Positions 9,718 through 20,275 of a stretch of 64,000 bases of DNA are shown here, one piece after another. The stretch is taken from NCBI GenBank assembly GCA_037178975.1, contig JASJZH010000004.1, forward strand, positions 7,998,001 to 8,062,000. The letters run 5' to 3'. A program made the translations under genes and the position numbers. How positions within the stretch are numbered: the stretch's first letter is position 1; every line of letters starts with the position of its first letter. The notes below the pieces were generated by a model. That model saw only the letters and a list, made by a program, of their open reading frames with translations, did no database searches and was not told where the DNA came from. The stretch comes from Oscheius tipulae (lineage: Eukaryota; Nematoda; Chromadorea; Rhabditida; Rhabditidae).

Positions 9718-10666
9718 ATGCTCAAAATGTTTTTCTCAGCATTTATCCTCTTCACTATCTTCATCGGTAAGTCTAACTTTGTAGACTACTAAAACTCTAT
9801 TTATAGAGCCGGTTCTATCGAGAGGTGGTGGAGGCTCGCATAGCAGCAGTAGCAGTGGAAGTCACAGTAGTCACAGCAGTGGAGGTGGGAGCCACAGTCA
9901 TAGTGGCCATGGTGGCAGTGGAAGTCATCACCACCATCACCACGGTGGCTCTTACGGAGGAAGTTCTTACATTCCAAGTGCCAGTAGCTCCGTCCAGTAA
10001 GCTTTACCCTAACCCACAGTATATCTTGCTTCAGCTATGATTCCGATAGTAGCGGTGGCAGCGATGGAGTGGGACTTGGTCTTGGTCTTGGCGGCATGTT
10101 TTTGGGTCTCAACAATTTATTGTTCAACAACGACTTGGGAAGAGCTCTTGGACTGTCTAGCAACTATGGATACGGATATGGGAACAACTACAACTATGGC
10201 TACCAGTACTGTAGTGAGCCCTTTACCGAATCTTTCAATTGTAACCTTACAAATATTTGCATATACCGTCTGGGCCATTTTAGCATGTGCAAACTACGTT
10301 GGTCATATCGTGGAAACCGTGTTGGTTGACCTACAATGACAGTACCCATTCCATAGGAAAGAAAATAACAATCTTCTGAACTTTTAACCAGAAAGAATGT
10401 CTGTTTGCGCCCAGACAGTGAAAAATCAGCGTACCGAAACTTAGTGACAGGCGAGATTGCATGGGAGCGAAAAAAAAGTTTGTATCAGATTGAACCCCGT
10501 AATAGCTTCTGTTCCGCTAAATTCATTCCGTAATCGTCCTTTTCCAGCCGGGCAACTCACTGACTACGTGAACGGAGTGGCTCGTTACTACTGCGACTGT
10601 GGAGCATATGGTCGCAACTACCAGTGGAGCACCTGTAGTGTCTGGGGGCTCACAAATGGTAAATAG
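9718..10666 (+). CDS. Secreted Gly/His/Tyr-rich protein with C4 tail, copy B
   Basis: Four exons (9718-9766, 9807-9996, 10035-10213, 10548-10666) total 537 bases, 178 residues. It is the only intact family copy on the + strand. Exon 1 is again 49 bases with a phase-1 end and encodes the signal peptide core (MLKMFFSAFILFTIFI). Then come a Ser/His/Gly region with a run of histidines (SGSHHHHHHGGSYGG), a Gly-Leu core (VGLGLGLGGMFLGL), a Tyr/Asn repeat (NYGYGYGNNYNYGYQYC), and the tail with cysteines at C-x15-C-x-C-x11-C around DYVNGVARYYCDCGAYG, ending LTNGK. The last intron is 334 bases; a possible AATAAA lies near 10717. The histidine run could bind metal ions; this is inference. Confidence 0.85.
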
Positions 10667-10771
10667 GAAAGACTTTGAGCAAAAGTTTATTGACAACTCA
10701 TTCTACTAAACAAGAAAATAAATAGTTACATTATGTACACACGCAGACGTCTTCCTCGGTGATCAGTTCCT

Positions 10772-11035
10772 CTACGGAGAGAAGCGGGAGGCTGAGAACC
10801 AGCCTTGCTTGGCAGTGTCCGCGTCAGGCTCTCGCATGATATCCTTCCAGCGGTCATGCTGAAAATTGACGGTTCAGCCATTTCGAAAGAAAGCTGCTGT
10901 TCTTGAAACCTGTTTGGCTCTCACAGATGTTGTCCGAAAATATTTGAAGCGCTCGACAAAACTCGCATGTTTACAAACCGTGAGCTGTTTTGTTCGAATA
11001 AAAGCCGGGCTTTTTTGAATACTACGAACTATCAT
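10772..11035 (-). CDS. Small, possibly mitochondrial, 70-residue protein
   Basis: Two exons (11035-10910, 10858-10772) join in frame across a 51-base intron to 213 bases. The first half is basic with hydroxylated residues and no acidic residues until the middle (MIVRSIQKSPAFIRTKQLTV), which suits a mitochondrial targeting sequence. The second half is HDRWKDIMREPDADTAKQGW ending SASRFSP. No membrane helix is seen. I do not recognise the family; a small respiratory or mitochondrial accessory subunit is possible. It is convergent with copy B, whose stop is about 105 bases away. Confidence 0.55.
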
Positions 11036-11097
11036 AATGGCTGCAAAGTTTCGATCCTCTCAATGTTCCTCTTCCGGTCCATATCGAAGAGAATCAA

Positions 11098-11717
11098 TTA
11101 GTTACCAAAACTGTAAAAGCCTGCCTCGGTCACGGAGTTGCTTCGATTCCTCTCCATTGGCTCAGTTGGACTCGACACATTTTGTTGATCGGAGCTGCCT
11201 TGTCCACTAAACAGACCACCCTGTGTCGGGGTGCCAAAAATGAATCCAGATAAAGAGAAACGTCTCGATGTTTGTTGGGGCTCCATTGGCTCGTTAGGGA
11301 GGACTCCACCGCTATAGAACATGTAGCTTAAAAAGTTAACATAACTCACTGTGTGCCAGCCATGGTGCGGTTTGCATCCACAGAAATGGTTCTGCCCTGT
11401 GCTGCCATGTTTGGCTTCACTTGCTTCCAAAGACAGTCGGTGTCGAAGTCGGGACGTACCTGAAAATTGTCTTTTGAAACACTATAGAAAAGTAATAGTG
11501 AAGTTTGATTAGGTTTCAGTACAAATTCGGTTTGTGAGCTGTTGTTATGGGTCTTAAAATATTGTAGTCTAACAAACACTTTTTCCAGAGATTCCAAAAA
11601 AAAAAAACCCCAGTTAGAGGTAAGGTTTCCACACAAAGGAATTCACAGGTTCTTATGGATAGCCAAGTTTGCAAATAAAATGAATTGAACAAAACTCACG
11701 ATAGGTTGGCCGGACAT
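11098..11717 (-). CDS. Ser/Pro-rich 113-residue protein, unknown function
   Basis: Three exons (11717-11700, 11459-11350, 11311-11098) total 342 bases. The first exon encodes only MSGQPI. The protein is soluble and probably intracellular. Short conserved-looking patches include FDTDCLWKQVKPNM, RRFSLSGFIFGTPT and RNRSNSVTEAGFYSFGN. RRFSLSG and RNRSNSV look like basophilic kinase or 14-3-3 type phosphosites. That is inference from motif shape. A TATA box lies upstream at 11783-11788. No domain family is recognised. Confidence 0.65.
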
Positions 11718-11782
11718 ATTCGAATAGTAGTTCTTCTCTTGTTGTGTTCTTGGGGTTAAAATTAGAATGTCTGCACTCCTCT

Positions 11783-11788
11783 TTTATA
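11783..11788 (-). promoter_or_regulatory. TATA box for the 113-residue protein gene
   Basis: TATAAAAG on -, about 66 bases upstream of the ATG. Confidence 0.5.
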
Positions 11789-12612
11789 CCCCAAACAGAC
11801 ATCTTTTCCCTCTCTTCCGACAGCCCAGTCTCTCGGAGCCCCGTGCTCACACTCGAGATCAAAACAGGGAGTGCGCTGGGCAGTAAACAGCATCCCCCAT
11901 CTTTCTGCTGGCAACATGCAGCAGGAAAAATGCATTTTTAGGTCCAACAAGATCTCTCTGAATCAGATGGAACATTTTGGGAGTATCAGATGGCCAGACA
12001 TTTTTCGATTTCTTCCAAGAGAGTTCGGAAGCTCATCACCTCCAAGGCAGGACTTTTCACAATCAGATGCTTGCAGCTCTGATTGACTAGAAAATCCTAA
12101 AAGCTTATGACGAAGTTGATCTTGTGAGCAGTTGGCCGTGAGAAGGCTAGAAAAACACTTATAGATGTTAGCCTGGTAAACTAGCCCTGTTTACTGCTGG
12201 GTATTGTGAACGACACTGAACAACTGGCTTAGGTGACAAGCCCAGTATTGAACTGCAATTATAAAATAATATAACGAAAGGAAGTATATGTTCTAGGCTT
12301 TGTTTCATCAAGTCTAAACAAGGGGTGTGGTGTGAATTCTTGCAAGAAGAACACAAATACGCAATCCGTGAAAACATGACAACGGAGCTCACCATCAGAA
12401 CCGAAGTTAGAAGTGTATGTGGAAATGACCATAAATCTCTAACAGAGGACAAATAATTGACCGCTTCTAGCTTCCAGTTACCAGCGTCAAAAGTAGAACA
12501 GACTTCACTAAATTTATTTATTAAACCAAATATTGGTAGAGTTACATCACACAATCACGTGATTACATGTTTGATCCAAATATCATATAGTTTGTTGTTC
12601 ATCTTTGCTTCT
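11789..12612. other. Intergenic and 3' UTR, no gene resolved
   Basis: A 128-codon open stretch on - (12168-12554) lacks an ATG and lies directly downstream of the G gamma stop. It is probably UTR. An AATAAA on - near 12514-12519 could end the G gamma transcript. Confidence 0.45.
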
Positions 12613-12873
12613 TTACAGAAGGTTGCAGCGTTTCTTTTCCTGGTACGGATTCTCGCTTCCAGGCTGTGGAGTTCCAGTCCAGAGGAAGTCTTCCTTCTTG
12701 TGAGAGTCGGTGTACTCAATCAGGCTCAATTGAAACTTGGTCAAAACATAAAACGACTACCTTTTGACACAGGTAGAAACTTTCTCTCGTTGGAAGCCAG
12801 TCTCGTTGCTGAGCTGGTTGATCTCCTTCTTATAGTAGCGAATCATGTCCTCATTGTACTGGGCCTGCGACAT
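12613..12873 (-). CDS. Heterotrimeric G-protein gamma subunit
   Basis: Two exons (12873-12761, 12724-12613) total 225 bases, 74 residues, the usual size for the family. The protein starts MSQAQYNEDMIRYYKKEINQ, a coiled-coil-forming N-terminus. It has the conserved SENPYQEKK segment (usually ENPF in the family) and ends in the prenylation box CNLL. The final leucine predicts geranylgeranylation. It would pair with G beta and anchor the dimer to the inner plasma membrane, acting downstream of receptors like those in this window. The intron is 36 bases. Identity with a specific C. elegans gpc gene cannot be settled by eye. Confidence 0.85.
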
Positions 12874-13170
12874 CTGAAAAACAATCTGTAGTAGTAGTAA
12901 TAGTGTGTATTGATAAGTCTGGGAACAGGGAGTGAGACCCCACGAGGATAGTATGGGAGAAGGATCGAGTCAAAACTGGCCGTGATTAGGAGGATACGTT
13001 AACCTTAAGCGGAGCTGATTGACATTTCATTCCATAGGCGTTTCTTAGTTTGGCTGAGATTACAGCTTTTCGGATTATCCTGGTCACACTACGGTAGAGC
13101 TCGAATCGCTGTACAAAGATGAACGAAAAAGTGTACTCTCTTTTTATATTCATTGGATATAATAAGATTA

Positions 13171-14319
13171 TCATCTCTTCTTCTTCCCGCTGTACGCTCC
13201 AGAGATCGTACAGGTATTCCATTGATAGTTGACTCCGTAGGCGCCACAATTGCAATAGTAACGGGCGACCCCGTTCACGTAGTCAACGAACTGGCCGGCT
13301 AAAAGAAGCATTATAAAGGATGAAATGTTTACATATCAGTTCAAAAATATAGCAACTGTCAAAACAGGTGAAGATGAGCGGCACCGTCTGTAACTAACTA
13401 TGAAGACTCCAAAAGTGTGTTCAGCACAGAAATGTGAGCTAGTCGGCCCCTTAAGGACAAGAATTTCGTTTAGTAATCAGTACAATAATCAAATACCACA
13501 AAAAAACTAAGAATGTTTGACGGAGTAGGTTACTATTGAGAAGGACACAAGTAGAAAACAATACTTTTGTAGGAGAGGTTTAAGGTAAGTCATGTAGTGC
13601 GTATTTTGAGCATAAAGACCTGAATACTGTCATTGTGTAACTGGATAATTTACACAAAGAAATAGTTCAAACTTACAGCACGACTGATCCGAAACACCGT
13701 ATCCGGAGTTGTACCCGTAGTAGTTGTTGTATCCATAGTTTCCGTAATTTCCATAGTAACTACCTGAATTTTTTCGTTGACCATGTAAAATGACTCTTAC
13801 CACCCATTCCTGCGAGTCCTAGCAAACCAAGAAGTCCCATACCTCCTCCTCCACCACCTCTCCAACCACCGCCTCCTCCAGAATGTCCTCCTGAGCCTCC
13901 CCCGCGACCCCATCCTCCTCTTCCACCATAACCTCCACGTCCTCCACCTCTTCCATAGCCCCCTCCTCGACCACCGCCACCACGACCTCCACCGCCTCGA
14001 CCTCCTCCGCCTCCACCTCGCCCTAAAAGTTAAGAGGTCAATGGGAAGGGTAGAGAGAACACGTCTCAAGGTCAACTGGGTTTTGAAAGTACGGACAACA
14101 GAACGAGTTTTAAACTTTGTAAATAAGGAAAAATAACATTCCGTATTTAAATTGAACTTCTACTGTTCTGAGCTAACAAGAAAAGTTCCAAACTCACCTC
14201 CTCCACCTCCGCCTCTTGCCTCGATCAAAGTTCCTAAATATTTAAATTATGGAACAGAAGCTTGAAATACCTATTGTGATGCAAAGAATACTCAAAAGCA
14301 GAAAGGTGCTCGTCTTCAT
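13171..14319 (-). CDS. Secreted Gly-rich protein with C4 tail, copy C
   Basis: Five exons (14319-14271, 14233-14198, 14022-13801, 13763-13677, 13298-13171) total 522 bases, 173 residues. Exon 1 is 49 bases (MKTSTFLLLSILCITI). The central exon is almost pure glycine with arginine and some tryptophan (RGGWGRGGGSGGHSG), then the hydrophobic core MGLLGLLGLAGMGG. Next comes a Tyr/Asn/Gly stretch, then the tail with C-x15-C-x-C-x11-C around DYVNGVARYYCNCGAYG, ending SGKKKR. This copy has arginine where copies E and F have histidine. All introns are phase 1, or leave a single base before the tail. Probably secreted; function unknown. Confidence 0.85.
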
Positions 14320-14931
14320 AATTTTACGTGTTGAAGTAGCAGCGTAACCGACTGATCAACTGACCTTTATCGAAGGCATCAAGCGACGAACAAGCCGCGA
14401 GACCTTTCGAATCATTACTATCTGTTCGGCGAACTACTCGTGACAATTTCTGGTAATATTTTTCCTCAAACTTGCAAGATACGAAAACATTGTTCAATAC
14501 TTGAAAGCCGGGGGATTAATTGTGTCTTGTGTCTGGCTGTGTAAGATGGCCATTTTTAAAACTGACATTCAGAGCAGCTAGACAGCATATGGTAGCTCAG
14601 CATTTTCACAGCTCAGAAATAACGGGCTCTACAGTAAGACGCTGTGGGTGAGAAATCCTTATGTTTAGCTGCAACTGATTGTAATCATTATACTTCCTAT
14701 GTGTCAAAACCGTAAGTCAACACTAATGTTCGAAATAAAAGTTTGACCGCAAAGTTTTGTTTGTTTTAACAATAGTGATATTGAAGATCTCTGGAAATCA
14801 CGCTCCATCACACTCGAGTGGTTCACAAGGAGCTAGGTGATGTGTTCAGTTTGTCAGACTATGTCTGCTATGCAGACGATTTAAAAATGGCTTGTTCTGT
14901 AGCATGGTAGATGTAGTATTCCCAAAGTCAA

Positions 14932-15790
14932 TTAGCTCAAAGAAGTAACACAAGTATTGTACTGGTAGTTCATTCCGTAGGCTCCACAGTTACAGTAGTA
15001 TCTCGGCACGCCGTTCACATCGACAATTTGGGCGGCTGAAACTCTTTCTACTTTTTATTAGAAGTTACTTACTGCACTGCTGCCCATAGTCATAGTAATT
15101 GGACTATCCGTTTCCGTAGTTGTAAGGATAGTAGTAGTTGCTGTATCCGCTGTTCTCGTAGGAGGGATAACTGCTATAGTAAGCGGGTTCACTATAGTAA
15201 CCATCAAATCCGATAAATATTTTGGTTCTGAAGGGAATCTGATTCTAATGAGATAGACTGTTTTACCTACCTCTCCAGCCATGGTATCCCCAGCTACGTC
15301 CTCTCCAACTTCGATCTCCTTATCTCTCCCCCCATCTTCCGCGACAACCACCGCCTCCGAGGACTGAAAACTGATCAAACACAAGCCTAGAAGTAGTTTT
15401 TAAAGCTAGGTTATATCTATCAATGTTTCAATTGTGATCATTATGTCAGTTTTCAGTCATTTTTTTAATCTATATCGACCATTGAGAAACTGAGGTACAT
15501 AGTTGAGAACAAAATTCAGAAGACCTACAATCCCATGACTGTCCGCCTTCGAAGCTGGTGCGTCCAAAACCGATTCCACCTCCACGGAATCCGTTAGGTC
15601 GAATTTCTTCTCCTCCACGTGTTCCTGAATAGAATTGAATACTTCGGTAATTATGCAAACAAAACTTACCGCCTCCTCCTCTGCCTCTCTGAGCATCAAC
15701 GACTTGCTCTGAACTACTTTTATTCAATCTGTGAAAATAAAACTTTACCAAATATGAGGCAGAGAGCAATAACAGACTTACAAACCTCAT
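14932..15790 (-). pseudogene. Decayed Gly-rich C4-tail copy D
   Basis: A sixth locus with the same order of parts but a broken frame. It starts with a signal peptide (MRFVSLLLLSASYLV) and a short GRGGGG segment. The exon homologous to the Gly/Arg/Trp region (about 15290-15369) has TAA in the frame giving the expected composition. The Tyr-rich exon (about 15064-15230) has TAG after NYGNG. The tail is still readable (VNGVPRYYCNCGAYG) but lacks one tyrosine codon of DYVNG and ends early at TAA 14932-14934. Unusual splicing around the stops cannot be excluded without transcripts. Confidence 0.6.
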
Positions 15791-15822
15791 GGTATGTGTA
15801 GTCTGATTGAACAGGAAAGAGC

Positions 15823-15830
15823 TTTATAAA
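15823..15830 (-). promoter_or_regulatory. TATA box in front of copy D
   Basis: TTTATAAA on -, about 33 bases upstream of the ATG at 15790. It is retained although the gene appears broken. Confidence 0.45.
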
Positions 15831-16630
15831 GGCTCGGCTGACCTTCGTCAATGAATCCTTGATACGAGATTTCTTTACCAGTGGTACACAACTCCTGCGC
15901 AAACTAATACCATTTGTGTCTCGTGTTTTGCAGAGATTTACTGTTTTGACGGTACGAAACCAGCGTTTTGAGTACTTCCTGCTAGCCGAATGTTTTTGGT
16001 CAAGGTGAGTGAGCCACCGGAACATACGAACCGTCATGGTGTTTAGAGGATGACCTCGTGTTGGGAAGTGGAAGAGGCTTGGAAAACGATTCCTAGAGTG
16101 CTTATTGGAGAAGCGATATCGAACTAATTTGCTCCCACAGTAGCTTAAACAGTCACACCCAAAGTTTTTAAATTCATCAGACTTAATCAACCTACACACA
16201 AAAGGGCAGAATCCGGTGTGTTTCAACTTGTTATCTGAATGACAAAATCAAGTCGTGCAGGCAGGGCTAAAACGAGTTCCTCGAGATCGAACTACAGATC
16301 CTGTGACCCTTTGAAAGTTTAGCTTCCATTTCTCCAGGCTCCCGAGTTTTCCAGAAGTCAAAAAACAGTCAATCGGCTCAAGCTGGTCTCAGACCAGGTG
16401 TTCATCAGATGATTGCAGATTAGGCGTGAAATACACATGCATCATAATATGCCCCGGACATAGTCGAGGTGATGTCAACCTATATTTGAATTCTTCCTCT
16501 GTCATTCAACAATTTTATTTGACAGCATAATCAAAGTTCAACTATCTGTTCACGTCTGTCTTCTACATTTTTTCTTGTCTTTTTCTTTTGACCTCGTCTA
16601 ACACTAATTAGCATGTTTAATTTTTTTTTC
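15831..16630. other. Intergenic, nothing resolved
   Basis: A long open stretch on - (15720-16226) has no ATG context, family likeness or exon partners. A T-run followed by CAG at 16621-16632, just before the nuclear receptor start, could be a spliced-leader acceptor. Confidence 0.4.
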
Positions 16631-16678
16631 AGATTCCCTCAGCCATCTGTGTTAACTGCCTTCATTTTTCCTCTTTCA

Positions 16679-18243
16679 ATGCTACCTCAATGCTCGACCA
16701 TTTATTTTTGTGCCATTTGCGGTGCTGAAAATGCCCGAAATCATTATGGTGGCATCGTTTGCTCGTAATTAGACTGACTTTGATATTGGATAATAAGATT
16801 TCAGATGCTGTAGAGTTTTCTTTCTGAGGCAAGCTAGACGACTGAAGCTAATTGCTTGTAAACAAAAACGAAACTGTTATATATCGCCAGGTGAGCGAGG
16901 CGTGGAAACAGGAAAATCAGACATATAGGAGCCAAAAACAACTGCCAGGCCTGCCGCTACTTGAAGTGTTTGTCAATTGGGATGAAGCCTAGAGGTTAGT
17001 GAAAAGCCTTATATGAAAGAAGACTTGATTTTAGAAGTTGGTAGATACACAGTAAGGGATGCGACAGTCATTGGACAGCTACGGAACAAGGATCTTCGCC
17101 TGTCATTTGTATTCGGAACTATGTGCAATGAAGGCAGATTTTTGCAGGATCGGATCAAGCACTACTTTTCTTCCGGCTTTAAATTCGTCGAAGCTCTAAA
17201 CACTTCCTCATCAGTATTGGTCTTTGCTCGCAAGTTAATCAAAATGGAAGCGTGAGTAGCTTTGAAGAATAGACAAACATGGTTCAGCGAAATATTGAAG
17301 TCAAACAATGCGTTCCCGGCCGAAATGTACGCAAACGTTGACAGTTCCTTGGCGGATGTTCTTTTGAATTCACAGATCTGCTGTCCGAGAGATGTAGTAA
17401 GCTATTATCTAACCAAAAGTTTAAAATTTTTAGCCCTTTTTGAGTAATTGGAAAGAGGAACAGCAAGAATACAACACAGTGAGGTACTCGCACTGTAGAG
17501 CTATTGTCAAATATGTCGACTTTGTGACAGCCCTTCCTGACATTCATAGGATCCATGGAGCTGACAAGGTATGCCTTCAGACTTCTTTCTTTTCAACTAT
17601 TTCAGCTGAAACTGATACAAGAAAACTTCACCAGTGCGCAATTCATGACAGTTCTCTACAGAATGTGGAACAAGACCGCGGATGCTATGATCGAAGAAAG
17701 AATGGCAAACTACCAGCTACCCGAGGAGCAGCAAGAAATGTCAGTCGGAAACATATTCCGAACAGTAACAGATTCAGAATTAGTCGTCTCACAGCCAGAC
17801 TCGGTCCTATAGGCAAAGAATTTTGTGGACTTTTTGAGCGATTGAACCTACAGCATGAAGAGCTCATCTTACTCAAAGTCATTCACGTTTTTTCAGCAGG
17901 TACTTTACTCTTTTTCTCCCAAAGTTTTGCATTTCAGGAGTTGGCTATTCCGAGACTGGATGTTCAGATATACAAGAAATTCGAACTAAGTATTTAATCC
18001 ATCTGGGCACTTTGATCCAAGAACTGTTTCCCTGTATGTCAGAAAGTGAAATATTGGAGAGAGTGACAAGGTCCTTGGAGATTTTGATGCTGGCCAAGGT
18101 GAGTAAAAATAACTAACAAGTACAGTAACAGCTTTTAGATAGCAAACCAGGTTACTCTTTTCGGCTTTCGAGAACTGTTTGCAGTTAACGCGGATAAACT
18201 GGCAGGTAACTTGACTTACGACCTTTATATTCGAGAGTATTGA
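16679..18243 (+). CDS. Nuclear hormone receptor (C4 zinc finger plus ligand domain)
   Basis: Ten exons (first 16679-16764, last 18139-18243) sum to 1,221 bases, 406 residues. Residues from about 11 form a complete nuclear receptor DNA-binding domain with all eight cysteines in canonical spacing C-x2-C-x13-C-x2-C-x15-C-x5-C-x9-C-x2-C. It opens CAICGAENARNHYGG and closes CQACRYLKCLSIGM. The P-box region is CSCCRVFFLR, not the usual CEGCKGFFRR. The ligand domain signature is seen in YVDFVTALPDIHRIHGADKL and, further on, in FERLNLQHEELILLKVI. It would be a nuclear, ligand- or orphan-type transcription factor of the expanded nematode group. The C-terminus is uncertain: the last exon may read to TGA 18241 or splice on. 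The ATG is preceded by a T-rich run plus CAG, a plausible trans-splice site. Confidence 0.85.
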
Positions 18244-18568
18244 GTAAAGCTTTTTGTTGTATGTCTTCGAATATTCTGCAAATCGAAGGAGACAGTATTC
18301 TCTTTAGCCCTTATTTTCTGGTTGCTATTCTCGCTACATCTCGACTAGAATCTGAGGTTATCCCGGGCAACCCAGATGCAGGAGCTACAGTCTTCAATCT
18401 GATGGCAGGTATTCGGCGAAGTTATCTTCGGAGCGCCTCAATCCGGAGATCGGAGTGGTTTCGAGATTTGTAGAGAATCGAGTTTGAAGATATGGAAAAA
18501 GGGACTTTATAGTCAAACACTTTGAACAATCAACATTATTAACAGTCGGCCTAATCCAGACCTAGTCT
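18244..18568 (+). other. Open stretch after the nuclear receptor, unassigned
   Basis: A 77-codon frame at about 18240-18473 contains SPYFLVAILATSRLE and NPDAGATVFNLMAG. It could be an extra 3' exon of the nuclear receptor or a remnant. I could not join it in frame with confidence. Confidence 0.3.
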
Positions 18569-19451
18569 TCACTTTCTTTTTCCGTTGTATATTCCGGAGA
18601 TCGAGCATGTATTGTATTGATAGTTTGTTCCGTAAGCGCCACAGTTACAGTAGTATCTCGCAACTCCATTCACGTAGTCCACGAACTGACCGGCTGTAAA
18701 TTCGTCAACTGCGGTAAGAATGACGAGACTTACAGCATTGCTGCCCGTAGTATTGACCATAAGATTGACCATATCCTTGTCCAACTCCAAAGTTTTGAGA
18801 CTGGTCATAGTTGCCATAACCGCTTCCATAATAGTTACCATAGCCATTGTTATAGCCGTAATAGTTGTTGTAATATGGGTAACTACTGTAGTAGTTGTTG
18901 TAGCCACTGCCTCCAAACAGACCCCCGAGACCGAGAAGGCCTAGGAGTCCGACACCTCCTCCGCCGCCACTGCTTCCGTAACTGTGATAGCTGCTTCCTC
19001 TAAACCCAGTGGTTAGCGGCAACTTTATCAAGCTTACCCTCCACCAAAGTGGTGATGATGAAAGTGCCCTCCGTGATGTCCATAGCCGCCGTGATGATGA
19101 TGACCTCCTCCATGGTGACCACCACCACCATGATGGCCGCCACCGTGTCCTGTAACATTTGAAACTTAGTTTCAGAATTTTATACTGTGAGACGGTCTTT
19201 ATTGTATCAAAACAGTTTTCACTTAAAAATATGAAGAAGATTCGCAAGGAAAAAAAAATTTCTCTCCTTGTTTAACTTTTAGCTGTTGCGGTTGTACCCA
19301 TTTTGGGCCGTTCAACAAGATTTTAGTAGAGCTTTGCAAGAACGTGTAGCTTTCAATTAAAGTATCGGGAAACATGCATACCTCCTCTACATTCTACAAA
19401 CACAGAGAGTTGTAATAATGCTGCTGACAATAGAAAAACTATTGAAGTCAT
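18569..19451 (-). CDS. Secreted Gly/His/Tyr-rich protein with C4 tail, copy E
   Basis: Four exons (19451-19382, 19149-19038, 18999-18734, 18693-18569) total 573 bases, 190 residues, the longest copy. The first exon is 70 bases and encodes a complete signal peptide (MTSIVFLLSAALLQLSVFVE). A His/Gly region follows (GGHHHHGGYGHHGGHFHHHH), then a Gly-Leu core (VGLLGLLGLGGLFGG). After it come a long Tyr/Asn/Gly repeat with NNYYGYNNGYGNYYG, and the tail with C-x15-C-x-C-x11-C around DYVNGVARYYCNCGAYG, ending NGKRK. The dense histidines suggest metal binding or pH sensing; this is inference. Secreted, function unknown. Confidence 0.85.
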
Positions 19452-19570
19452 TTAGCTGGTGAAGACAGTGTGATGACCCTTTTCGATCCGCACACAGTGA
19501 AAATAGGGTAGCGGTTAGTGTGTAAAGGTCGAAATAGGTTTTTGCTTCCCGCCGACCCCCACCGGCGTCC

Positions 19571-19577
19571 ATTTATA
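19571..19577 (-). promoter_or_regulatory. TATA box for copy E
   Basis: TATAAAT on -, about 120 bases upstream of the ATG, which leaves room for a longer 5' UTR than in the other copies. Confidence 0.45.
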
Positions 19578-19599
19578 CCCCCGTGCTGAACCAGGATAA

Positions 19600-20275
19600 C
19601 CATCATCTAGAGTTTTTTCTATTCGGCGAATGCTACACACACTCTCGTCGGAAGAAAACAGTTTCGCCGAACAGTCTGCAGAAGAGTTCGTATTTCTTGA
19701 CACGGAAGCGGAGAAATAAACCCGATCGGGAACTGTTTGAACTTTCAGGAATTCGTCATTTTAGTCAAGTGACTTCAGCCTTGTTTGTTGAAAACTAACC
19801 CATTTAGCTTCATAGAACGATCTCTTTACAATTGCTGGAATGTCGAGCAGCAAAAACTAACTTGTCTTCCACGAATAGAAGGCATTGGATATGTTTGTTT
19901 AGACCTCTGTGAAATTTTATAAACATGTTTACTGGTAGCAATGGATAGGCAAGAAATTCCTACTTCTGCAAACATTCTCACCGTGAGAAGGATTATAAAC
20001 GGAAACTCATAAACTTCTAAAAAAAAACTACCAGCGTTGGGCTAAAAACCAAATGATGAGAACAACCAGCAACAAATATCGTTTCGAATATCGTCATCAA
20101 TTAAAAACTTTGTAACGTGGAGAACCCATTGGACAGAACAAATTTTGGAAGTTTGGAAGTAACGTGATTACTCATGCAATATCTTGCAAAGAGAATTTTC
20201 GACATTATTCATTAGAAAACCGTTCTTGTACACACATATTGAGCAATCGTTGTTTGTTCTTGCCTTTTCGTTATA
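19600..20275. other. Intergenic, nothing resolved
   Basis: AT-rich sequence between copies E and F. No coherent exons or RNA genes seen. Confidence 0.45.

Noticed and set aside
12168-12554. 128-codon hydrophobic ORF on -
   Set aside because: It has no ATG, begins downstream of the G gamma stop and spans a polyadenylation-like site. Most likely UTR or chance.
13819-14075. Arg/Trp-rich and Val/Glu-rich ORFs overlapping copy C
   Set aside because: They are other-frame readings of the glycine-codon repeats of copy C.
15058-15384. Thr-rich ORF on - over copy D as a separate gene
   Set aside because: It is an off-frame reading of the Tyr/Gly repeat; the homologous frame is recognisable although it contains stops.
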